This document shows positions 1-5,023 of a stretch of 5,023 nt of DNA, piece by piece (position 1 is the stretch's first letter; each line of letters opens with the position of its first letter). A program made the translations under genes and the position numbers. The stretch covers positions 3,584 through 8,606 of the forward strand of contig JAPPPC010000845.1 of assembly GCA_028817685.1 (NCBI GenBank). Direction: 5' to 3'. The notes below the pieces were generated by a model. It ran no database searches. It had not been told where the DNA came from and was given only the letters and a program-made list of their open reading frames with translations. Origin of the DNA: Rhodospirillaceae bacterium (GTDB lineage: Bacteria; Pseudomonadota; Alphaproteobacteria; UBA8366; GCA-2717185).

Positions 1-626
1 AAAATGTCCGTCTCTCATCGATGCTCACCGGATGGGATATCGACATCCTGACCGAGGAAGAAGAGTCGGAACGGCGGCAAAAGGAATTCCTGTCGCGGAG
101 CGAGCGGTTCATCGAGGCGCTCGACGTCGACGACGTCATCGCGCACTTGCTTGTTACGGAAGGCTTCTCCTCCGTCGAGGAAGTCGCCTATGTGCCGATT
201 GAAGACGTTTCCTCCATCGAAGGATTCGACGACGATCTGGCGGCGGAACTGCAGAACCGCGCGCGCAACTTCCTGGAAGCGGAGAGCGACCGCCTGACCA
301 AGGAACGCCGTGACCTCGGCGTGACGGACGAGCTTGCGGAGCTGCCGGGCCTGACCGGACCGATGCTCGTGAAGCTCGGACAAGGGGAGGTCAAGACGTT
401 GGAAGATTTCGCCGATTTGGCCTCCGACGAGCTGACCGACCCGGAAGAGGGCATTCTGGCATCCTTCGATATGCGGGAATCCGAAGCGAATGACATGATC
501 ATGAAAGCCCGCGTTGCGGCTGGCTGGTTTACCGAAGAAGAACTGCGTGCCGCCGAGCTGGAGAGGCTGGCGGAAGAAGAACGCGCGGCGGCGGAAGCCG
601 AAGGCGGCGAAGAGATGTTGATGTAG
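1..626 (+). CDS. nusA: Transcription termination/antitermination protein NusA, C-terminal part (5' end outside the window)
   Basis: NusA binds RNA polymerase and nascent RNA and modulates pausing, termination and antitermination. Only the last 207 codons are visible; the reading frame is open from the first complete codon at position 3. The ATG at 21 is internal, because the residues before it (NVRLSS) continue into LTGWDIDILTEEEESERRQ, the well-known end of the second KH domain. Two helix-hairpin-helix (AR) repeats follow: one at about nt 105-280 (RFIEALDVDDVIAHLLV ... SIEGFDDDLAAEL) and one at about nt 315-530 (LGVTDELAELPGLTGPML ... ARVAAGWF). The protein ends in a Glu/Ala-rich acidic tail with a TAG stop. 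Such AR repeats are found in E. coli-type NusA, where they contact the RNA polymerase alpha subunit or inhibit RNA binding. The missing part should contain the N-terminal polymerase-binding domain, S1, KH1 and most of KH2. The gene leads the visible operon, and rnpM starts 23 nt downstream. Confidence 0.97.
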   Translation, partial: NVRLSSMLTGWDIDILTEEEESERRQKEFLSRSERFIEALDVDDVIAHLLVTEGFSSVEEVAYVPIEDVSSIEGFDDDLAAELQNRARNFLEAESDRLTKERRDLGVTDELAELPGLTGPMLVKLGQGEVKTLEDFADLASDELTDPEEGILASFDMRESEANDMIMKARVAAGWFTEEELRAAELERLAEEERAAAEAEGGEEMLM

Positions 627-649
627 GCAACGGGACTGCGAACTCGGGC

Positions 650-1276
650 ATGGCGGCAAGCAGCGCGATAACCGAACACCCGATCGACGAAGAGGCTGGG
701 CCACTTCGGCGTTGCGTGGTGTCCAATCGACGGATGCCGAAGACCGAGTTGGTGCGTTTTGTCGTCGGACCGGATAATATCGTCGTGCCGGACGTTGCCG
801 GCAGGCTGCCCGGCCGCGGAATTTGGTTGAGCGCCGACCGCAATGTCATTAAGACGGCGTGTGCTCGCAACCTCTTCGCGTTCGCGGCGCGCAGACAGGT
901 TCAGGTCGATAACGCGTTGGACGAACAGGTTGAGCAGCTGTTGGTCCGCCGCTGCACCGAGTTTCTGGGTTTGGCGCGCCGCGCCGGCCAGGCGGTCTCG
1001 GGGTTCGTTAAGGTGAAGGGCTGGTTGCGCGAGGGGCGTGCAGCTATCTTACTCGGGGCGTCCGACGGTTCGATGGACGGACGCCGGAAATTACGGCAGA
1101 CCGCTGGCGATCTGCCGGAGGTCTGTTTGCTTCGAGCGACCGAACTTGGCGTTGCGTTCGGTCGCGACGAAACCGTACATGCCGCGTTGGCTCCAGGCGG
1201 TTTGTCGGAGGGTTTTTTGGAAACTGCAGCGCGTTTATCCGGCTTCCGTCCGGAAAACAGGAAATGCGATGAGTGA
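650..1276 (+). CDS. rnpM: YlxR/RnpM-family RNA-binding protein with C-terminal L7Ae-like domain
   Basis: This 208-aa protein has two parts. Residues about 18-85 form a YlxR (DUF448) domain, with the RRC motif at 20-22, MPK at 29-31 followed by LVRFVV, VPD at 46-48 and GRG at 55-57. Residues about 96-200 (beginning FLGLARRAGQAVSGFVKVKGWL) resemble the L7Ae/L30e RNA-binding fold, which in Firmicutes is a separate neighbouring gene, ylxQ. The Bacillus subtilis YlxR protein has been reported to bind and modulate RNase P (hence RnpM); whether this longer alphaproteobacterial form does so is inference. Many databases call it simply a nucleic-acid-binding protein or DUF448 protein. ATG 650 is the only plausible start: no in-frame ATG lies in the 23-nt gap after nusA, and the conserved motifs begin soon after it. 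I see no strong Shine-Dalgarno sequence, so translation may depend on ribosomes arriving from nusA. The last 8 nt overlap infB. Confidence 0.9.
   Translation: MAASSAITEHPIDEEAGPLRRCVVSNRRMPKTELVRFVVGPDNIVVPDVAGRLPGRGIWLSADRNVIKTACARNLFAFAARRQVQVDNALDEQVEQLLVRRCTEFLGLARRAGQAVSGFVKVKGWLREGRAAILLGASDGSMDGRRKLRQTAGDLPEVCLLRATELGVAFGRDETVHAALAPGGLSEGFLETAARLSGFRPENRKCDE
1259..1264 (+). promoter_or_regulatory. Ribosome binding site of infB
   Basis: AGGAAA lies inside the 3' end of rnpM, with its AGGA core six bases before the ATG at 1269. This purine-rich site supports 1269 as the infB start over in-frame upstream ATGs in the rnpM region. Because the site is still within translated rnpM sequence, ribosomes finishing rnpM are well placed to re-initiate on infB. 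Confidence 0.7.
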
Positions 1277-3812
1277 AAGCAAGACGCAAGATAACAAGCT
1301 CAGCTTGAACAAGCCTGGGCGTTTGGAGCTGAAGAAGACGGTCGAGACTGGACAGGTCCGGCAAAGCTTCAGCCATGGCCGCACGAAAGCCGTCACGGTA
1401 GAAGTAAAGCGCAAGCGGACCTTCGAACGCGGCACCAGCGGCGGCATGCAAGAGGTAAAGGCCAAAGCGGGCGGCGGGCCAATCGGCGACCTGGCCTCAG
1501 GCGCGCCAAGCACTCTGACCGAGGACGAACGCGCCGCACGCCTGCGGGCGTTGCACGGCGCCGCGGAAGATGCCGAACGCCGCCGGTTGGAGGAAGCGGA
1601 ACGCCGCCTCAAGGAAGAAGAGGTCAAGAAGAAGCGGGAGGAAGAAGAAGCCCGCAGGGTCGAAGAGGAAGAGCGGCGTAAGGCTGAAGAAGAAGCCCGC
1701 AAAGCCGCCGAGGCCGAAGCGGCCGCACAAGCGGAAAGCCCGGCCGAAGTCGAAGCTGTCATCGCGCGGTCACGCACGGCACCGGCACGTAAAACCGATG
1801 CAACCCCGAGCGAAGATGCAGATAAGGGCCGCGGCCGGCGCAGTAGCCCGGGCAAGGCCGATGCGAAGCGGACGCAAACCTTGCGCGCGCGGCAAGCGCC
1901 GCGCCGCCGTTCCGCAAAACTTACAATTTCGCAGGCGCTGGAATCAGAGGACGGCACCGTCGAACGAGCGCGCAGTATCGCGTCGCTGAAACGCGCCCGC
2001 GAACGTGAGAAGCAGCGGGCGCGCCAGCTCGCCGGCGAGCTCGATTCAGCGAATATCGTCCGCGACGTCGTTATTCCGGAGACGATTAGCGTTGGCGATC
2101 TGGCGAATCGGATGGCGGTCCGCGGTACAGACGTCGTGAAAACCCTCATGAAGTCCGGTGTCATGGCGACGATCAACCAGGTCATCGATGCCGACACCGC
2201 AGAGCTCGTGGTCACGGAGTTCGGTCACCGTGTCCGGCGCGTCTCGGAATCCGACGTCGAAATCGGTTTGGAAGGCGGCCCGGACGATGAGGAATCGCTG
2301 GTGTCACGCGCACCGATTGTCACCGTGATGGGCCATGTCGATCACGGTAAGACTTCGTTGCTCGATGCCTTGCGCAAGACCGATGTGGCGGCCGGCGAAG
2401 CCGGCGGCATCACGCAGCATATCGGCGCCTACCAGGTCAATTTGTCGAGCGGGGCACAGATCACCTTCCTCGACACGCCAGGCCACGAAGCGTTCACGTC
2501 GATGCGTGCCCGCGGCGCCAGCGTGACGGACCTGGTTGTGCTGGTCATCGCCGCCGAAGACAGTGTGCAGCCGCAAACCGCGGAAGCGATTAGCCATGCC
2601 AAGGCTGCGGATGTGCCGATCATCGTCGCGATCAACAAGATCGACCGGCCGGACGCGGATCCGAACCGTATCCGCAACGAATTGCTGTCGCACGAAATCG
2701 TCGTCGAGAGCTTGGGCGGCGACGTGCAGGACGTCGAAATTTCCGCCACCGAAGGCATCAATCTCGATGCGCTGGAAGAATCCATCGTGCTGCAAGCCGA
2801 GCTGATGGAGCTCAGCGCGAATCCCGATCGCACCGCACAGGGTGCCGTGGTCGAAGCGCGACTCGAACGCGGCCGTGGCGCCGTTGCGACGCTTCTGGTT
2901 CAGCGTGGCACCTTGAAGATCGGTGACATCTTCGTCGCCGGCGCCGAGTGGGGCCGCGTGCGTGCCCTGATCAACGATCGCGGCGAAAACATCAAGGAAG
3001 CGGGACCGTCGGTCCCGGTGGAAATTCTCGGATTGCAGGGCGCACCCAATGCGGGCGACGACTTCGCCGTCGTCGAAGACGAAGCACGGGCGCGCGAGAT
3101 TACGGAATACCGTAAGCGCAAGGCCCGGGATTCCGAGCTCGCGACCAGCGCGCGCGGCACGCTGGAGCAGCTGTTCGACCAGATTAAGGAAGGCGAGGCA
3201 GCAACCGCCCCCATCCTGATTAAGGGCGATGTGCAAGGTTCCGTCGAAGCGATCAATGCGGCGCTGCAGAATCTGGGCACCGACGAGGTCGAGTTCTCGA
3301 TCCTGCATTCCGGGGTTGGCGGCATCACGGAATCCGATGTCGGTTTGGCCGGCGCTTCGAACGCTGTCATCCTTGGCTTCAACGTGCGCGCCAATCCGCA
3401 GGCACGGCAAGCGGCCAAGCAGGAAAAGGTCGATATCCGCTACTATTCGATCATCTACGATTTGATCGACGACATGAAGCAGCTGCTGGGCGGGATGCTG
3501 GCGCCGGAGATTCGGGAGAACATCATCGGTTACGCAGATGTCCGCGAAGTCTTCAGCATCAGCAAGGTCGGCAAGGTCGCGGGCTGCTACGTCACCGAAG
3601 GCGTTATCCGCCGCGGGACGAAATGCCGCTTGTTGCGCGACCAGGTCGTGGTATTCGACGGCAACCTCAAGACGCTTCGGCGCTTCAAGGACGACGTCCG
3701 GGAAGTGCAGAACGCCTTCGAGTGCGGCATAGCGTTCGAGAATTACAACGACATCAAGCAAGGCGATGTCATCGAATGCTACGAGGTCGAAGAAGTGCAG
3801 CGCACGCTGTAA
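1269..3812 (+). CDS. infB: Translation initiation factor IF-2
   Basis: IF2 is the GTPase that brings formylmethionyl-tRNA to the 30S subunit and promotes 50S joining. The start at 1269 gives 847 aa and begins MSESKTQDNKLSLNKPGRL. Residues about 11-50 (LSLNKPGRLELKK, SFSHGRTKAV) are the usual alphaproteobacterial IF2-associated N-terminal segment. Residues about 83-165 are a highly charged Glu/Lys/Arg/Ala coiled-coil region, followed by a basic, Ser/Arg-rich linker. The IF2_N domain begins near 268 (VIPETISVGDLANRMA). The G domain has all motifs: G1 GHVDHGKT 355-362, G2 GGITQHIG 379-386, G3 DTPGH 402-406 (catalytic-type His406), G4 NKID 456-459 and G5 SATEG 492-496. The EF-Tu-like domain II spans about 510-620. 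Domain III starts about 645 (GDVQGSVEA at 653, GFNVRANP at 703). The initiator-tRNA-binding domain spans about 754-847 (GYADVREVFSISKVGKVAGC). The size and domain order are those of a complete, functional IF2. The N-terminus overlaps rnpM by 8 nt, and rbfA follows after 53 nt. Confidence 0.99.
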   Translation: MSESKTQDNKLSLNKPGRLELKKTVETGQVRQSFSHGRTKAVTVEVKRKRTFERGTSGGMQEVKAKAGGGPIGDLASGAPSTLTEDERAARLRALHGAAEDAERRRLEEAERRLKEEEVKKKREEEEARRVEEEERRKAEEEARKAAEAEAAAQAESPAEVEAVIARSRTAPARKTDATPSEDADKGRGRRSSPGKADAKRTQTLRARQAPRRRSAKLTISQALESEDGTVERARSIASLKRAREREKQRARQLAGELDSANIVRDVVIPETISVGDLANRMAVRGTDVVKTLMKSGVMATINQVIDADTAELVVTEFGHRVRRVSESDVEIGLEGGPDDEESLVSRAPIVTVMGHVDHGKTSLLDALRKTDVAAGEAGGITQHIGAYQVNLSSGAQITFLDTPGHEAFTSMRARGASVTDLVVLVIAAEDSVQPQTAEAISHAKAADVPIIVAINKIDRPDADPNRIRNELLSHEIVVESLGGDVQDVEISATEGINLDALEESIVLQAELMELSANPDRTAQGAVVEARLERGRGAVATLLVQRGTLKIGDIFVAGAEWGRVRALINDRGENIKEAGPSVPVEILGLQGAPNAGDDFAVVEDEARAREITEYRKRKARDSELATSARGTLEQLFDQIKEGEAATAPILIKGDVQGSVEAINAALQNLGTDEVEFSILHSGVGGITESDVGLAGASNAVILGFNVRANPQARQAAKQEKVDIRYYSIIYDLIDDMKQLLGGMLAPEIRENIIGYADVREVFSISKVGKVAGCYVTEGVIRRGTKCRLLRDQVVVFDGNLKTLRRFKDDVREVQNAFECGIAFENYNDIKQGDVIECYEVEEVQRTL
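1641..1701 (+). repeat. In-frame 16-bp direct repeat in the charged region of infB
   Basis: The 16-mer GAAGAAGAAGCCCGCA occurs exactly at 1641-1656 and again at 1686-1701, offset by 45 nt (15 codons). Both copies encode EEEAR. They lie in a purine-rich low-complexity stretch (about 1563-1740) that encodes the Glu/Lys/Arg coiled-coil segment of IF2. Such segments vary in length between species, and short in-frame repeats like this are a likely source of that variation. It is part of the coding sequence, not a separate element. Confidence 0.75.
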
Positions 3813-3839
3813 CGGATCGGCTCCGACGGATTTACCGGA

Positions 3840-3855
3840 CCCCGCAAGACCGGGG
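3840..3855 (+). promoter_or_regulatory. Small hairpin covering the GGGG motif before rbfA
   Basis: In the infB-rbfA spacer, CCCCG (3840-3844) can pair with CGGGG (3851-3855) across a six-base loop, CAAGAC. The 3' arm contains the only Shine-Dalgarno-like run (GGGG 3852-3855) before the rbfA ATG at 3866, ten bases away. No T-run follows, so it is not a typical intrinsic terminator. A role in tuning rbfA translation is inference from position alone; the stem is short and could be chance in GC-rich DNA. Confidence 0.35.
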
Positions 3856-3865
3856 CGTATTGGTC

Positions 3866-4261
3866 ATGGCGAAAAACAAGCAACCGTCGCAAAGACAGCT
3901 TCGTGTGGGCGAAGCGCTGCGCCACGCCCTGTCCGGGGCCCTGGAGCGCGGCAATCTGCGCGACCCGGCGCTCCGCAACGTGTCGATTACGGTCACCGAA
4001 GTGCGCGCCAGCCCGGACCTTAAAAACGCGACGGCATTCGTCATGCCGCTTGGCGGCGAGGCCGCCGACGAAATCGTCGAGGCGCTCGGCCGGGCGGCAC
4101 CGTACCTGCGTGGCGTCATCGCCCGGGAAGTCGAATTGCGCCACGTGCCGCGTCTGCAGTTTGAGGTCGACAGAAGCTTCGGTCAGGCCGATCACATCGA
4201 CGCCCTGCTCCGCCAGCCCCAGGTCGCGCGCGATTTAGACGAGAGTGCCAATGAGCCGTAG
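3866..4261 (+). CDS. rbfA: Ribosome-binding factor A (RbfA)
   Basis: RbfA is a small KH-fold protein that binds the immature 30S subunit and helps late 16S rRNA maturation and cold adaptation. This protein is 131 aa, a normal size for the family. Residues 8-20 (SQRQLRVGEALRH) match the N-terminal helix, SITVTEVRASPDLKNATAFV (40-59) the core strands, and LRHVPRLQFEVDRSFGQADH (91-110) the conserved C-terminal motif. The start at ATG 3866 gives MAKNKQPSQRQLRVG, as in alphaproteobacterial homologues. The frame stays open upstream into the end of infB, but those codons read in the wrong frame of infB and do not resemble RbfA. An in-frame TTG at 3860 is a less likely alternative start. The gene sits between infB and truB, its usual place, and its last 11 nt overlap truB. 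Confidence 0.96.
   Translation: MAKNKQPSQRQLRVGEALRHALSGALERGNLRDPALRNVSITVTEVRASPDLKNATAFVMPLGGEAADEIVEALGRAAPYLRGVIAREVELRHVPRLQFEVDRSFGQADHIDALLRQPQVARDLDESANEP
4241..4245 (+). promoter_or_regulatory. Probable ribosome binding site of truB
   Basis: GAGAG lies within the 3' end of rbfA, five bases before the truB ATG at 4251. It is a modest match to the Shine-Dalgarno consensus, but its spacing fits, and it is the only purine-rich run close to this start. Confidence 0.45.
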
Positions 4262-5023
4262 ACGGCGCGGCAGGCCCGTGCACGGTTGGCTCATCATCGA
4301 CAAACCCGGCGGGATGACGTCGACCGCTGTCGTCAACAAGGTCAAATGGTTGCTGGACGCCCGCAAGGCCGGTCACGGCGGCACACTGGACCCCATGGCG
4401 ACCGGCATGCTGCCAATCGCGTTCGGCGAAGCGACGAAAACCGTCAGCCATGTCATGGACGGTTCGAAGTCATATTGCTTCACGTTGCGTTGGGGGGCGG
4501 AGACCAACACCGATGACGCGGAAGGCGAGACGGTCAAGCAGAGCGACGTCCGGCCGGACCAAGCCGCCGTCGAAAATGTGCTGACGGGCTTCGTCGGCCG
4601 CATCGAGCAGGTTCCCCCGCAATTTTCCGCCGTCAAGATCGACGGTGTTCGCGCCTATAAGCTGGCACGTGAAGATAAGAAGGTCGCCTTGACCGCACGC
4701 GAGATCGATATCCACGATATCCGGATCGTCGGCACCCCGGACGCAGACCACACCGAATTCTCGGTTGTCAGCGGCAAAGGCGCTTATATGCGGGCATTGG
4801 CACGCGATATTGCCCGGGCAGCCGGCGGATTGGGGCATATTTCCGCGTTAAGGCGGACATCCGTCGGGCCTTTTGACGCAGATGACGCGATTTCGCTGGA
4901 CGAACTTGAGTCAATTGGTCAAATTGCGGCCCGTGAGCAGAAGCTGCTTCCGGTTGAGACCGCGCTGGACGACATCCCGGCGCTGGCCGTCACCGAAAGC
5001 GAGGCGATGCGGTTGAGAAATGG
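4251..5023 (+). CDS. truB: tRNA pseudouridine(55) synthase TruB (3' end outside the window)
   Basis: TruB converts uridine 55 in the T-loop of most tRNAs to pseudouridine and also helps tRNA fold. The visible 257 codons begin MSRRRRGRPVHGWLIIDKPG, the usual start with its conserved KPGGMTS motif. The catalytic motif GHGGTLDPMATG lies at residues 41-52, with Asp47 equivalent to the catalytic Asp48 of E. coli. Tyr75 in KSYCF corresponds to the active-site Tyr76. GAYMRALARDIA includes Arg181, which matches the conserved Arg of the family. FVGRIEQVPPQFSAVKIDGVRAYKLAR is the central family motif, seen at nt 4590-4670. From about residue 232 (LLPVETALDDIPALAVTE) the proteobacterial TruB C-terminal domain begins, and the window ends inside it. 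A full protein of roughly 300 aa is expected. The 11-nt overlap with rbfA suggests translational coupling. All catalytic residues that can be checked are present. Confidence 0.97.
   Translation, partial: MSRRRRGRPVHGWLIIDKPGGMTSTAVVNKVKWLLDARKAGHGGTLDPMATGMLPIAFGEATKTVSHVMDGSKSYCFTLRWGAETNTDDAEGETVKQSDVRPDQAAVENVLTGFVGRIEQVPPQFSAVKIDGVRAYKLAREDKKVALTAREIDIHDIRIVGTPDADHTEFSVVSGKGAYMRALARDIARAAGGLGHISALRRTSVGPFDADDAISLDELESIGQIAAREQKLLPVETALDDIPALAVTESEAMRLRN

Noticed and set aside
627..649. nusA-rnpM gap examined for a terminator or promoter
   Set aside because: The 23-nt gap has no stable stem, T-run or promoter-like boxes.
15..704. A 229-codon reverse-strand open frame opposite nusA
   Set aside because: It is antisense to a confident NusA C-terminus, has no family resemblance, and has no promoter or RBS that I can see.
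1038..1268. A 77-codon upstream extension of infB starting at 1038
   Set aside because: These codons overlap rnpM in another frame and do not resemble IF2. The conserved IF2 N-terminus and an RBS place the start at 1269.
1446..1448. In-frame ATG (residue 60 of IF2) as a possible start of a short IF2 isoform, as known in E. coli
   Set aside because: No Shine-Dalgarno-like sequence precedes it, and no separate evidence supports initiation there.
3001..3017. Perfect 7-bp hairpin CGGGACC-GTC-GGTCCCG inside infB
   Set aside because: It encodes the conserved GPSVP residues of domain II and has no T-run after it. A stem this size is expected by chance a few times in 5 kb of GC-rich DNA.
2304..3761. 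A 485-codon open frame on the reverse strand opposite infB
   Set aside because: It lies wholly antisense to a clear, full-length IF2. Long reverse frames are common opposite GC-rich coding genes because of codon bias, and its translation shows no recognisable domain.
3623..3865. An upstream extension of rbfA into the end of infB
   Set aside because: It overlaps the conserved C-terminal domain of IF2 in another frame, and RbfA homology begins at about 3866.

Overview
The window is a stretch of bacterial chromosome. It carries the conserved transcription/translation operon nusA - rnpM (ylxR) - infB - rbfA - truB, all on the + strand and tightly packed. GC content is high. Three features point to an alphaproteobacterium, possibly Rhodospirillales-like: rnpM sits between nusA and infB and is a two-domain protein (YlxR plus an L7Ae-like domain); the IF2 N-terminus has the 'LSLNKPGRLELKK...SFSHGRTKAV' style; and the RbfA and TruB starts look alphaproteobacterial. 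The taxonomic call comes from reading the proteins, not from a database search.

Layout. Positions 1-626 hold the 3' part of nusA: the end of the second KH domain, two helix-hairpin-helix (AR) repeats and an acidic tail. After 23 nt comes rnpM (650-1276). Its last 8 nt overlap the start of infB (1269-3812), which encodes a full-length translation initiation factor IF2 of 847 aa with all five GTPase motifs intact. A 53-nt spacer with a small hairpin separates infB from rbfA (3866-4261), whose last 11 nt overlap truB (4251-past 5023). The truB gene is cut off by the window end inside its C-terminal domain. No stretch longer than 53 nt lies between genes.

The genes act together in RNA and ribosome biology. 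NusA controls transcription pausing, termination and antitermination. RnpM is an RNA-binding protein. IF2 places initiator tRNA on the 30S subunit. RbfA matures the 30S subunit and 16S rRNA. TruB makes pseudouridine 55 in tRNA. By comparison with other bacteria, rimP should lie upstream, and rpsO and pnp are likely downstream, but none is visible here. I see no promoter, transcription terminator, tRNA, mobile element, CRISPR array or sign of horizontal transfer, and no convincing undescribed system. The findings are modest points about gene coupling, small palindromes and domain architecture.
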